A DNA stretch of 57,310 nucleotides from Lichenicola sp964247735 (GTDB taxonomy: Bacteria; Pseudomonadota; Alphaproteobacteria; Acetobacterales; Acetobacteraceae). The first letter of the stretch is position 1. Every line of letters starts with the position of its first letter. Shown one piece after another: positions 17,133 to 25,210 of this stretch. The notes beneath the pieces are model-generated. The model did no database searches. It saw only the letters and a list, made by a program, of their open reading frames with translations, and was not told the DNA's origin. The stretch spans positions 1 through 57,310 of the forward strand of contig CAXTVS010000019.1 of the NCBI GenBank assembly GCA_964247735.1, given 5' to 3'. The translations under genes and the position numbers were made by a program.

Positions 17133-18529
17133 CGGCGCCTTCCCGTTCCCCCGCCGCTGCGGCGCTGATCAGCGCGGGCGCTCCCGTTCCGGCCGCTCGC
17201 GGCCTGCGCTACCTGCTGACCGGAGCCGGCTGGGCCGGGCTCGCCGAGCGGTTGCATACCGACCTCCTGCCGCTCGCGACGCTGTGGTCGGACGGCGAGC
17301 AGGTGCACGCGCTGTTCCTTCCCCAGCCGGACGCACCGCTTCTGGCCTCGGTCGCAGTCGAATCCCGCCGCTATCTGGCCCTGTCTCCGGCGCGTCCGGC
17401 GATCAGCCTGTGCGAGCGGATCGTGCGCGACCTGTGGGGGCTGGACGCCATGGGAGCCCGAGACCTCCGTCCCTGGCTCGACCACGGGCGGTGGGGCTGC
17501 ACCGCGCCGCTGTCGGCCCGGCCGGGACCGGCGGCCTGGCCGCCGGAGCCGCCGGAGTTCCGGTTCGACAAGGCCGACCAGGCCGCCGGCGCCTTCCAGC
17601 TTCCCATCGGCCCGGTGCAGGCGCTTACCCATGGTCCGGCGCAGCTGCGCCTGACCGTGGACGGCGAGCGCATCCGCCGGCTGGAGCCGCTGCTGGGCCA
17701 TGGCCACCGCGGCGTGGTCGGGCTCGTGCGCGGGCGCGACCCGCAGGCGGCGGCGACCCTGGTGGCGCGGGTCGATGCCCATGCCACCGTTGCGCACCAG
17801 TGCGCCTTCGCCCGGGCGGTGGAGGCCGCCTGGGCGCTGGAGGTGCCGGCAGGCACCGAGGCGCTGCGCCGGGCGATGATCGAGCTGGAGCAGCTCGCCG
17901 TGCACCTGCACCACCTCGGCCGCGTCGCCCGGCGTGCCGGTCTGGACGGTGCCGCGAGCCGTGCCGCCGTCCTGCGCGAACCGGTGCTGGTCGCCTGCGC
18001 CGAGGCGTTCGGCCAACGGCTGATGCTGGACGCGGTGGTGCCGGGCGGCTTGGCCCGTGTTCCGGATCCGGCCGGGCTGGCTGCGCTTCCGGCGGTTCTG
18101 GACCGGCTTCGGGCCGGGCTGCCGGCACTGCGTCGCCTCCTGCTCGATGAGCCCGCCGCCGGCCGGCGCCTGGGCGGCGGGATGCCGGACAGTGCCTGGA
18201 CCCGGTGTCGCGTCCGGCTGGAGCGGATCGGGCAGGGGCCCGGCATCGTCCGATCCCTGTTGGCGGAAGCGGGTGAGCCTGTCCCGTCTCGGTGGGCTTC
18301 GGAGCCGGACGATACGGTGACCGAGGGGGTCGGGATGGCAGACACGGCGGGAGGACGGGCGTGGCACTGGGTGCGGCTGGAGGCGGGGCTGGTGTCGGCA
18401 CTGCACGTCCACGACCCCGCCCTGTTGTCCTGGTCAATGCTCGACGAGTTGGCGCGAGGCGTCGCCGTGGACGATCTACCGTTGTTGTTCGCGTCGCTCG
18501 GGCTGTCCTCTTCCGGGGCCGACCAGTGA
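17129..18529 (+). CDS. Ehr complex large subunit (HyfG-like, NuoC/NuoD fusion) without Ni-Fe ligands
   Basis: 466 residues from a GTG. The N-terminal third is NuoC-like (RIVRDLWGLDAMGARDLRPW, then LDHGRWG). The rest is NuoD/hydrogenase-large-subunit-like: LPIGPVQALTHGPAQLRL, GHGHRGVVGL, ATVAHQCAFARAVEAAW, IELEQLAVHLHHLG, LREPVLVACAEAFGQRLMLD and VVPGG. Its five cysteines are single and scattered (SLCER, RWGCT, HQCAF, ACAEA, TRCRV). Neither CxxC pair that would hold a Ni-Fe centre exists. The C-terminus (DLPLLFASLGLSSSGADQ) also lacks the two cysteines I recall at that place in related Ehr proteins. It is a soluble subunit facing the cytoplasm by homology. Confidence 0.85.
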   Translation: MTAPSRSPAAAALISAGAPVPAARGLRYLLTGAGWAGLAERLHTDLLPLATLWSDGEQVHALFLPQPDAPLLASVAVESRRYLALSPARPAISLCERIVRDLWGLDAMGARDLRPWLDHGRWGCTAPLSARPGPAAWPPEPPEFRFDKADQAAGAFQLPIGPVQALTHGPAQLRLTVDGERIRRLEPLLGHGHRGVVGLVRGRDPQAAATLVARVDAHATVAHQCAFARAVEAAWALEVPAGTEALRRAMIELEQLAVHLHHLGRVARRAGLDGAASRAAVLREPVLVACAEAFGQRLMLDAVVPGGLARVPDPAGLAALPAVLDRLRAGLPALRRLLLDEPAAGRRLGGGMPDSAWTRCRVRLERIGQGPGIVRSLLAEAGEPVPSRWASEPDDTVTEGVGMADTAGGRAWHWVRLEAGLVSALHVHDPALLSWSMLDELARGVAVDDLPLLFASLGLSSSGADQ

Positions 18530-19044
18530 GCGGACCCGCGTCCCGGAGACGCCATCACCCATCGTTGTCGATGCTGCACCTGCAGGGCGGCGGCTGTGGC
18601 GGCTGCGCGCTGGAAATCGAGGCGCTGCTGGCGGACGGCCGCCTCGACGCCGTCGGGCTGCTTCTGGTGGATACGCCGCGTCACGCCGACCTCCTGCTGG
18701 TGAGCGGCACGGTCGGCCGCAACCTCATGGAGGCGGTCGAGGCGACCTGGACGGCAATGGCCGAGCCGAGATGGCTGATCGCCGTTGGCGCCTGCGCGAT
18801 GGACGGTGGCCCGTTCAGGGACGGCTATGCCGCGTCTGGGGGCATCGGCAGCCGCCTGCCGGTGTCGCTGGTCATCCCCGGTTGTCCGCCGTCGCCGGAC
18901 TCGGTGCTGGCGGGGCTGCGCCTGCTTCTGGATGCGCTGCGCAGCGCCCCGAAGCTCAGCCCGCCGCCCCTTCCGGTTCCTCCGGCACTTCCTCCTGCAG
19001 CGCTTCCGCATCCGCGCGCAGGCGGCGGTAGCTCCGGAGGCTGA
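18526..19044 (+). CDS. Ehr complex iron-sulfur small subunit (HyfI/NuoB-like)
   Basis: 172 residues from a GTG coupled to the large-subunit gene. It belongs to the NuoB/hydrogenase small-subunit family that binds the proximal [4Fe-4S] cluster. The four ligands are intact: Cys24 and Cys27 (GGGCGGCALEIEAL), Cys90 (VGACAMDGG) and Cys120 (IPGCPPSPDSVL). RHADLLLVSGTVGRNLMEAV is also typical. After about residue 138 the protein continues into a proline- and glycine-rich tail (PPPLPVPPALPP ... GGGSSGG). That tail is encoded antisense to the last 89 bases of pssA. It is probably an extension from loss of an earlier stop rather than a functional domain. Confidence 0.88.
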   Translation: MSGPASRRRHHPSLSMLHLQGGGCGGCALEIEALLADGRLDAVGLLLVDTPRHADLLLVSGTVGRNLMEAVEATWTAMAEPRWLIAVGACAMDGGPFRDGYAASGGIGSRLPVSLVIPGCPPSPDSVLAGLRLLLDALRSAPKLSPPPLPVPPALPPAALPHPRAGGGSSGG

Positions 19045-19858
19045 ATGGGATCATCACCGCGTAGATCAGTCCCGCCGCGGCCAGCGCGGTCCACGGGTCG
19101 GCAACCAGAACGGTGACGTAGAGCCCGACCCCCAGCATCAGCGGCAGCACCAGCTGGGCCGGCACCTTGAAGTTCTTGAAGCTCCACAGCGGCAGCGTCG
19201 ACACGCTGAGCAGGGCCACCGCGATCAGGATCGGCGCCACCAGCAGCGGCTGCCGCGACAGGACCATCAGCCAGGGCAGCTCGAGCTTGTGCGCCTCTAG
19301 CCCGACGAACAGCGGGAACAGGGTGAGCCCGGCCGCGGCCGGCGCCGGGACGCCGGTGAAGAAGTTGTAGGCATAGGCGTGCACCGGCATCGCCTTCGGC
19401 GTGTCGTCAGAGCTGCCGGCGTTGAAGCGGGCGAGGCGCAGCGCGATGCACACCGCGTACAGGATGCAAGGCACGAAGCCGTAGCGGCCGCCGTCCCGCA
19501 TCGCCCACAGGTAGAGGATGAAGGCGGGCGCCACGCCGAAGCACAGGAAGTCGGACAGGCTGTCGAACTCGGCGCCGAAGCGGCTGGTGGCGCGGAGCAG
19601 GCGGGCGATCCGCCCGTCCAGGCCGTCAATGAAGCCGGCGATCACCAGCGCCACCGCCGCCTCGCCGAAGCCGCCGCCGATCGCAGCCCGGATGCCGATC
19701 AGGCCGGCGCACAGCCCGATCAGGGTCAGGATGTTGGGGATCAGCCGGTTGAAGGACTGGCCGCGGAACCGTGGCCTGGTCCGGTCGCGTAGTCGGCGCA
19801 GGCGGCGCACCCGGCGGGGACGGCGCGGCGGGTCCGGCGCGCGCTCAAAGGCGGGCAA
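18956..19858 (-). CDS. pssA: CDP-diacylglycerol-serine O-phosphatidyltransferase (phosphatidylserine synthase)
   Basis: About 300-residue membrane enzyme that makes phosphatidylserine from CDP-diacylglycerol and serine. The CDP-alcohol phosphotransferase signature is complete: DGLDGRIARLL, then FGAEFDSLSDFL. About eight helices follow. FNRLIPNILTLIGLCAGL marks the conserved N-terminus. The start is uncertain: TTG at 19858 (overlapping the psd stop) or GTG at 19810; the basic segment between them is not conserved. psd lies immediately upstream, so the two make phosphatidylethanolamine as one unit. The 3' end overlaps the opposing small-subunit gene. Confidence 0.92.
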   Translation of the reverse strand: MPAFERAPDPPRRPRRVRRLRRLRDRTRPRFRGQSFNRLIPNILTLIGLCAGLIGIRAAIGGGFGEAAVALVIAGFIDGLDGRIARLLRATSRFGAEFDSLSDFLCFGVAPAFILYLWAMRDGGRYGFVPCILYAVCIALRLARFNAGSSDDTPKAMPVHAYAYNFFTGVPAPAAAGLTLFPLFVGLEAHKLELPWLMVLSRQPLLVAPILIAVALLSVSTLPLWSFKNFKVPAQLVLPLMLGVGLYVTVLVADPWTALAAAGLIYAVMIPFSLRSYRRLRADAEALQEEVPEEPEGAAG

Positions 19859-20525
19859 GCACGGTCTCGCCGCCGATCGTCGACTGGCCGACGCGCACGA
19901 TCGGCTCGACGCCCAGCGGCAGATAGAGGTCGGTGCGGCTGCCGAACCGGATGAGGCCGAACCGCTCGCCCAGCGCAAAGAACGCGCCCTCCCTGGCCTG
20001 GCACAGGATGCGTCGCGCGATGAAGCCGGCAATCTGCACCACCGCCATGGTGCGTCCGTCGGCCAGCCGCAGGGCCAGGGCGTTGCGCTCGTTCTTCTCG
20101 CTCGCCTTGTCCAGGCAGGCGTTGACGAACTGGCCCTTGTGATAGGCGATCCGGGTGACCTCGGCCGCCGCCGGCATCCGGTTCACGTGCACGTCCAGCA
20201 CCGACAGGAAGATCGCCACCCGCCAGAGCGGCTCCGCGCCGAGCCCCAGCTCCAGCGGCGGGATCACCTGCGCCACCGAAACGATCCTGCCGTCCGCAGG
20301 CGCCACCACCGCACCTGGGAGCAGGGGCGCCACCCGTTCCGGATCGCGGAAGAAGTAGAAGCAGAACCCCACGAACAGCAGCGCCAGCACACCGACCGCA
20401 CGGGCCGCGACGTATGGCAGCACGAGCCCGATCACGGCCACGATCGCGCCGGCGACGAGGAACGGCCGGCCGGCCGGATGCGGCGGTGCCAGCACCAGCT
20501 TCAGCGATTGGGTGAACGACGACAT
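19845..20525 (-). CDS. psd: Phosphatidylserine decarboxylase proenzyme
   Basis: 226 residues, the short alphaproteobacterial form. It decarboxylates phosphatidylserine to phosphatidylethanolamine using a pyruvoyl group made by self-cleavage. The cleavage site is the Gly-Ser of RFGSRTDLYLP (Ser196), so a beta chain of about 195 residues and a short alpha chain result. An N-terminal hydrophobic segment (LVAGAIVAVIGLVLPYVAA and a second helix) anchors it. VVAPADGRIVSV, LSVLDVHVNRMP, YHKGQFVNACLDKASEKNER and GFIARRI are family marks. It is first in the psd-pssA unit and divergent from 20599. Confidence 0.95.
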   Translation of the reverse strand: MSSFTQSLKLVLAPPHPAGRPFLVAGAIVAVIGLVLPYVAARAVGVLALLFVGFCFYFFRDPERVAPLLPGAVVAPADGRIVSVAQVIPPLELGLGAEPLWRVAIFLSVLDVHVNRMPAAAEVTRIAYHKGQFVNACLDKASEKNERNALALRLADGRTMAVVQIAGFIARRILCQAREGAFFALGERFGLIRFGSRTDLYLPLGVEPIVRVGQSTIGGETVLARL

Positions 20526-20598
20526 CGGTCGCGGTTCATGAAGGCTTCACCAGAAGCGGTCAAGCTGGCCGCGCAACGGTGTGGGAGGACGGTTCGGG

Positions 20599-21030
20599 AT
20601 GGGCGGGATCGACAAGCGGTCGCTCGGATCGTTCAGCGTGGACGAGCTGGGACGGATCTCGGTGCAGGACGGCGGGACGGGCGGCTTCTGCTTCCGGTGG
20701 CGCAGCCGGCCGGTGGCGCTGCAGGTGCAGGGAGCCGCGTCCGGCTGCCGCATCCGGATCACCGCGCAGGCCGGACGCGTGCCCAGCAGCGCGCTGGCGG
20801 CGGAGCGCCGTCCGGACGCGCTGCGGCTCGCCCGCCTGCTCCGCGACGCGCTGCCGGCGGGCTGGCGGGTCCGGCTGCTCGCCGATCACCGGCTCGAGCT
20901 CGAGATCGAGGAGGACCTGCCGGCGCCTGCCCTGATCGGCGAGCTGCTGGTGCCGGCGACCCGCTTCGCGATCCGGCTCGGCCCCTACCTCGACCTGCTC
21001 GACGAGCACGGCATGACGATGGCCGCCTGA
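20599..21030 (+). CDS. Conserved-looking protein of unknown function
   Basis: 143 residues from ATG 20599, with a GGAGG about eleven bases upstream; a GTG at 20581 is the alternative. The protein starts MGGIDKRSLGSFSVDELGR and alternates short beta-like stretches with LARLLRDALPAGWRVRLLADHRLELEIEEDLP. It has no membrane segment or known motif, so it is probably a small soluble alpha/beta protein. The last 46 bases overlap the end of the opposing methyltransferase gene. Function not recognised. Confidence 0.6.
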   Translation: MGGIDKRSLGSFSVDELGRISVQDGGTGGFCFRWRSRPVALQVQGAASGCRIRITAQAGRVPSSALAAERRPDALRLARLLRDALPAGWRVRLLADHRLELEIEEDLPAPALIGELLVPATRFAIRLGPYLDLLDEHGMTMAA

Positions 21031-21734
21031 CCGGCCGCGGCACGAAGACGCATCACGGTCCGACGCTGCACCGCCGGCCGGCCTTCGGCCGGGACTGCGG
21101 CATACAGGTCCTTGACCGCCTCGACCACAAGCAACCCGGCCAGGCGCGGCGTGACGAACCGGCCGGCGGCTTCCAGTGCCGGACCGACCCGCAGCAGCGG
21201 ACGGAGGTCAGCCGGCGGGCCGTAGAGCGCACCCTCCATCCGCTCGATCCGGAACAGGCTTCGGGCGAGCAGCCGCTCGATCCGTCCGGTTGAACACGGG
21301 GCGCCCTCCGCGAACGGGGTGCTCTCGCTGTGCGCCCACAGGCCGGTCCGGTTCGGCACCACGACCAGCAGCCGGCCGTCGTCGCGCAGGACGCGCCACA
21401 CCACGCGCAGGGTGCGGGTGACGTGAGCCGCGTTCTCGATCACGTGCACCATCAGCACGCGGTCGAAGGTTGCGTCCGGAAACGGCAGCGCGTCGTCCTG
21501 CACCAGGCAGGAGACGTCCGGAGGGACCGGACCGGAGCTGGGTGCCGCGTCGACGCAGCGCCGCAGCTGTTGGCGCCAGAGCGACAGAAACGGCGCGGCG
21601 TGGCCGAGCCCGAGCAGGTCCTGTCGGGACAGGTCGGGCCAGGCTGCCTGCAGCCGGCGCCGCAGCAGCGAGGCGACCATCCGGCCCCGTCGCGTTCGGT
21701 AGAAGGCGGCCACGGCCTGGACGTCGTCGAGCAT
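20985..21734 (-). CDS. Class I SAM-dependent methyltransferase
   Basis: 249 residues, methyltransferase type 11 group. LLGLGHAAPFLSLW sits where the SAM-binding glycine-rich loop belongs. DDALPFPDATFDRVLMVHVIENA is the acidic loop and motif IV region, and LRVVWRVLRDDGRLLVVVPN is the post-motif segment. AHSESTPFAEGAPCSTGRIERLL follows. This arrangement occurs in an alphaproteobacterial family that lies beside gloB. Substrate unknown. It is divergent from gloB with only 38 bases between starts, so the two promoters must be compact or overlapping. Confidence 0.85.
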   Translation of the reverse strand: MLDDVQAVAAFYRTRRGRMVASLLRRRLQAAWPDLSRQDLLGLGHAAPFLSLWRQQLRRCVDAAPSSGPVPPDVSCLVQDDALPFPDATFDRVLMVHVIENAAHVTRTLRVVWRVLRDDGRLLVVVPNRTGLWAHSESTPFAEGAPCSTGRIERLLARSLFRIERMEGALYGPPADLRPLLRVGPALEAAGRFVTPRLAGLLVVEAVKDLYAAVPAEGRPAVQRRTVMRLRAAAGQAAIVMPCSSSRSR

Positions 21735-21772
21735 CGACCGGATATACCACGCAGCCGCCAGGAGCTTCGACC

Positions 21773-22531
21773 ATGCCCGCCGAACCGCGTCGTCCCAACC
21801 CCGGACTGCTCGACGTCAGCCCGATCCCGATCCTGTCGGACAACTATGCATGGAAACTGCGCGAGAACGCCGGCGGCGCGGTCGCCGTAGTCGACCCGGC
21901 CGATGCGACGGCGGTCATCGCCCGGCTGGAGGAGGAGGGTGGCCGGCTCGACCTGGTCCTGCTGACGCACCATCACGACGACCACGTCGCCGGGGCGCTC
22001 GAGGTGGCGCAGCGGTTCGGCGCCCGCATCGCCGGCGCGGCGCAGGACCGGCACCGGCTGCCGCCGCTCGACCTCCTGCTGGAGGAAGGGGACCGCGTCG
22101 TCCTTGGCACCACGTCGGGCGTCGTGATCGACACCCCCGGACACACGCGCGGCCACATCTCGTTCTTTTTCGGCGACGGTCCGGCACTGTTCTGCGGCGA
22201 CACGCTGTTCAGCCTCGGCTGTGGACGCCTGCTGGAAGGCACGCCGGAGGAGATGTTCGCGAGCCTGCGCAAGCTGGCGGTCCTGCCGGGGGACACCCTG
22301 GTGTGCTGCGGCCACGAGTACACCGAAAGCAATGCCCGCTTCGCGCTGTCGGTGCTGCCGGACAACGCAGCACTTCGGGAGCGGGCACGGGAGGTTGCGG
22401 CGCAGCATAAGACGGGAACTCCGACCGTGCCGACCCGTCTCGATAATGAGCAGGCCGCCAATCCATTTCTGCTTGCCCCCGACATCGCCAGCCTCGCCGC
22501 ATTTCGATCCAGGAAAGATTCCTTCCGATGA
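21773..22531 (+). CDS. gloB: Hydroxyacylglutathione hydrolase (glyoxalase II)
   Basis: 252 residues, metallo-beta-lactamase fold. It hydrolyses S-lactoylglutathione to lactate and glutathione in methylglyoxal detoxification. The binuclear metal site is visible as THHHDDHVAG, the His in PGHTRGH, the Asp in FCGDTLFSLGCGR and the His in CGHEYTESN. The C-terminal RLDNEQAANPFL is typical of GloB. The ATG at 21773 has AGGAG upstream. The stop overlaps the GST start as ATGA, so two glutathione-linked enzymes are cotranslated. Confidence 0.95.
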   Translation: MPAEPRRPNPGLLDVSPIPILSDNYAWKLRENAGGAVAVVDPADATAVIARLEEEGGRLDLVLLTHHHDDHVAGALEVAQRFGARIAGAAQDRHRLPPLDLLLEEGDRVVLGTTSGVVIDTPGHTRGHISFFFGDGPALFCGDTLFSLGCGRLLEGTPEEMFASLRKLAVLPGDTLVCCGHEYTESNARFALSVLPDNAALRERAREVAAQHKTGTPTVPTRLDNEQAANPFLLAPDIASLAAFRSRKDSFR

Positions 22532-23115
22532 AGCTGCTGTCATCCAGTGCCAGTCCCTACAGCCGCAAGGTCCGCGCCTGCGCCGTCGCCCTGGGCCTGG
22601 AGCACCGGATCGAGGTGATCGACGTCGACGTCACGCAGGCACCCGACGTCCTGGTGGCCGCCAACCCGCTTGGCCGGATCCCGACCTTGATCACCGAGGA
22701 CGGGTTCGCGATCTTCGACAGCACGGTGATCTGCGAGTACCTGAACGGCACCGCGGAGGTGATCCCGATCATCCCGTCATCGGGCGCGCAGCGCTGGCTG
22801 TGCCGCCGGCTGGAGGCCCTGGGGGACGGGCTGATGGACGCGGCGGTGGGGCGGCGACAGTTGCTGGTCAACGGCGCCGACCACGACCATGCGCTGGTGC
22901 GACGGCATGGCAACGCGATCGGCCGCACCCTGGATTGGCTGGAGCGGGAAAAGCCGAGCCAGCACGTCGATGTCGGCACCATCTCGATCGCATGCGCCCT
23001 CGGCTACCTCGATCTGCGCTTCCCCGACGACGACTGGCGCCGGGAGCGGCCGAAGCTCGCCACCTGGTTCGACGCGATTTCGGCGCATGTGTGCCTGAGC
23101 GGCACCGCGTGCTGA
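22528..23115 (+). CDS. Glutathione S-transferase family protein
   Basis: 195 residues. The thioredoxin-like N-terminal domain begins MKLLSSSASPYSRKVRACA, with the glutathione-binding NPLGRIPTLI and DSTVICEYL. The helical C-terminal domain includes ALVRRHGNAIGRTLDWLE and ISIACALGYLDLRFP. It is a small, cytosolic bacterial GST of unknown substrate. The final residues (AHVCLSGTAC) differ from the usual RPSxxAT-type ending but align without a frameshift. It is coupled to gloB and convergent with the alcohol dehydrogenase gene across a strong hairpin. Confidence 0.9.
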   Translation: MKLLSSSASPYSRKVRACAVALGLEHRIEVIDVDVTQAPDVLVAANPLGRIPTLITEDGFAIFDSTVICEYLNGTAEVIPIIPSSGAQRWLCRRLEALGDGLMDAAVGRRQLLVNGADHDHALVRRHGNAIGRTLDWLEREKPSQHVDVGTISIACALGYLDLRFPDDDWRRERPKLATWFDAISAHVCLSGTAC

Positions 23116-23123
23116 TCCCGGAC

Positions 23124-23153
23124 GGCGCCCGCCCCGGATGGGGAACGGGCGCC
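23124..23153. terminator. Hairpin between convergent gst and alcohol dehydrogenase genes
   Basis: An 8-bp perfect stem (GGCGCCCG with CGGGCGCC) is extended internally by CCCC and GGGG around a GGAT loop, interrupted by two unpaired A's. It lies within the 48-base gap between two converging genes and can serve both directions. No T-tract follows. Confidence 0.6.
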
Positions 23154-23163
23154 GGACCGGTCG

Positions 23164-24222
23164 TCAGGCCGCAGCGGGCAGGCTGGCCATGTCGATCACG
23201 AACCGGTACTTGACGTCCGAGGCCAGCACGCGGTCGTAGGCCTCGTTGATCCGGTCGATCGGGATGATCTCGATGTCCGACACGATGCCGTGCTCGGCGC
23301 AGAAGTCGAGCATCTCCTGCGTTTCGGGAATGCCGCCGATCAGCGAGCCGGCAAAGGTGCGCCGCCCGAGGATGAGCGAGAACACCGCGACCGGCAGCGG
23401 ATCGGAGGGCGCGCCGACCTGCACCAGCGCACCGTCCCGCCTCAGCAGCGCGAGGTATGCGTTGATGTCATGCTGCGCCGATACGCAGTCGAGGATGAAG
23501 TCGAAGCGGCCGGCCTGGGCCGACATCGCGTCCGGGTCCCTGGACAGCACCACGTGGTTGGCGCCGAGACGGCGCGCGTCTTCCGCCTTGCCGGGCGAGG
23601 TGGTGAACAGCGTCACGTCGGCGCCCATGGCGTGGGCGAGCTTGAGCCCCATGTGGCCGAGGCCGCCGAGGCCGACGATGCCGACCGTGCTGCCGGGACC
23701 GACCTTCCAGTGGCGCAGCGGCGAGTAGGTGGTGATGCCGGCACAGAGCAGCGGCGCCACCGCGGCGAGCTCCAGCGACTCAGGCACACGGAGCACGAAG
23801 TTCTGGTCCACCACGATCGCCTTGGTGTAGCCGCCGAAGGTGTGCAGGCCGGGGGTCTTCTTGTCGGGCGCGTTGTAGGTCCCGGTGAAGCCGTTCTCGC
23901 AATACTGCTCGAGCCCTTCGCGGCAGTTCGGGCAGGTCTGGCAGGAGTCGACCATGCAGCCGACCGCTGCGAGGTCGCCGATCTTGAAGCGGCTCACCTC
24001 CGCGCCGATCGCGGCCACCCGCCCGACGATCTCGTGGCCCGGCACCACCGGATATGTCGACGGCCCCCACTCGCTGCGCGCGGTGTGGATGTCGGAATGG
24101 CACACCCCGCAGTAGAGGATGTCGATCTGGATGTCGCCCGGCCCTGGGTCGCGCCGCTCGAACGAGAACGGGGCTAGCTTCGCGTCGGCGGCCTGCGCCG
24201 CATAGCCTGTGCATGCGAACAT
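23164..24222 (-). CDS. NAD(P)-dependent zinc alcohol dehydrogenase (YahK/cinnamyl-alcohol type)
   Basis: 352 residues, medium-chain dehydrogenase family. The catalytic zinc ligands are Cys and His in YCGVCHSDIH and VPGHEIVG, plus a later Cys in PLLCAGITTYSP. The structural zinc site is the cysteine cluster CQTCPNCREGLEQYC. The Rossmann loop is GIVGLGGLGHMGL. NGFTGTYNAPDKKTPGLHTFGGY is characteristic of the broad-specificity YahK/AdhC aldehyde reductases. A GGAGA lies about six bases before the ATG at 24222. It probably reduces aldehydes with NADPH; the true substrate is not evident. Divergent from phaR. Confidence 0.93.
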   Translation of the reverse strand: MFACTGYAAQAADAKLAPFSFERRDPGPGDIQIDILYCGVCHSDIHTARSEWGPSTYPVVPGHEIVGRVAAIGAEVSRFKIGDLAAVGCMVDSCQTCPNCREGLEQYCENGFTGTYNAPDKKTPGLHTFGGYTKAIVVDQNFVLRVPESLELAAVAPLLCAGITTYSPLRHWKVGPGSTVGIVGLGGLGHMGLKLAHAMGADVTLFTTSPGKAEDARRLGANHVVLSRDPDAMSAQAGRFDFILDCVSAQHDINAYLALLRRDGALVQVGAPSDPLPVAVFSLILGRRTFAGSLIGGIPETQEMLDFCAEHGIVSDIEIIPIDRINEAYDRVLASDVKYRFVIDMASLPAAA

Positions 24223-24413
24223 GGAATCTCCGAGGTCGGGAGGAAGGGAGCTGCGGCGCCCGCGTCAGATGCCACGGCCGGGAACGGCCACGCCCGGGCG
24301 ACGCGTCTGCCTGTCGGACAGGTGGCATGGCGGCACAACGCCGGCAAGAGCGGGCTGGTGGCGTGACGGAGGGCGATTTGCGCAGCGGTCCGGTGCTCAT
24401 GCTATCCTGTCGC

Positions 24414-25007
24414 ATGTCCATGACCGGGATGGAGCGCACATTGCCGGAAACCGATCGCCCGGTCCCGCCTGTCGTCATCAAGAAATACGCCAACCGACGG
24501 CTCTACGACACCGAAGGCTCGATCTACATCACCCTGGACAGCCTGGCGGTCATGGTCCGGCAGGGCCGGGACTTCGTCGTGTTCGACGCGAAGACCGGCG
24601 ACGACATCACCCGCACCGTGCTCACCCAGATCATCGTCGAGGAGGAGACCAAGGGCCGCAACATGCTGCCCGCGGCCTTCCTGCGCCAGCTGATCGGTCT
24701 CTACGGCGACAGCATGCAGGGCCAGGTGCCGGAGTACCTGGAGCACATGATGGAGCAGTTCGCCGCCCGCCGCGCCGCGATGCAGCCCCAGAAGGGGGCG
24801 CCGGCGAAGCCGGCATCGGCCACGCTGCCCGCCGGGCGGCCTGCCCCACCCGACACCAGGGCGCTGACGGCCTCGTTCGTCCGCCCTGGAAGCAACGGCG
24901 AGGCGCCTGCCGCGGACGAGGCGCAGGCCGAGATCCGCCGCCTGCAGGACGAGGTCGACCGGCTGAACCGCGAGCTTGTGGCGCGAACCGTGCCCAGTCC
25001 GGGATGA
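24414..25007 (+). CDS. phaR: Polyhydroxyalkanoate synthesis repressor PhaR
   Basis: About 197 residues. PhaR is a DNA-binding repressor that also binds polyhydroxybutyrate granules and so releases phasin and PHA genes when polymer accumulates. The DNA-binding domain is recognisable at residues ~20-80: VIKKYANRRLYDTEGSIYIT, LDSLAVMVRQGRDFVVFDAK and TLTQ-like VLTQIIVEEETKG. The PHB-accumulation domain follows (PAAFLRQLIGLYGDSMQ, VPEYLEHMMEQF). A proline-rich linker and a short coiled coil (IRRLQDEVDRLNREL) end the protein. Several ATGs (24399, 24414, 24420, 24429) could start it; no good ribosome-binding site distinguishes them. No other PHA genes are in the window. Confidence 0.94.
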   Translation: MSMTGMERTLPETDRPVPPVVIKKYANRRLYDTEGSIYITLDSLAVMVRQGRDFVVFDAKTGDDITRTVLTQIIVEEETKGRNMLPAAFLRQLIGLYGDSMQGQVPEYLEHMMEQFAARRAAMQPQKGAPAKPASATLPAGRPAPPDTRALTASFVRPGSNGEAPAADEAQAEIRRLQDEVDRLNRELVARTVPSPG

Positions 25008-25210
25008 TCCTGCGCAAGCCGCAGGCGACGGCCGCAACCACCACGACGACGGCGGCCCAGATGCCGACATCGGGAAGGGCCCTGGTCGCCTGTCAGACCA
25101 CCGGACGGAGCGGCGCATGCTGGCGCCGACCTGGCGACCCTGCCGCCCAGGCGACGTCATGCGTTCCGGCGTCCGGACCGGTTTTGCGGAAGACCCGCCG
25201 TCGGGCTGCG

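Noticed and set aside
22528..23115. Frameshift near the end of the GST gene
   Set aside because: The ending AHVCLSGTAC is unusual, but the other two frames do not give a better family C-terminus, and the length is within the normal range.
25008..25210. Terminator or small gene in the 203-base gap between phaR and the DUF2125 gene
   Set aside because: Only an 8-bp inverted repeat with a ~55-base loop (25085-25155) and a 4-bp one were seen, and no open frame there has a start site or family-like sequence.
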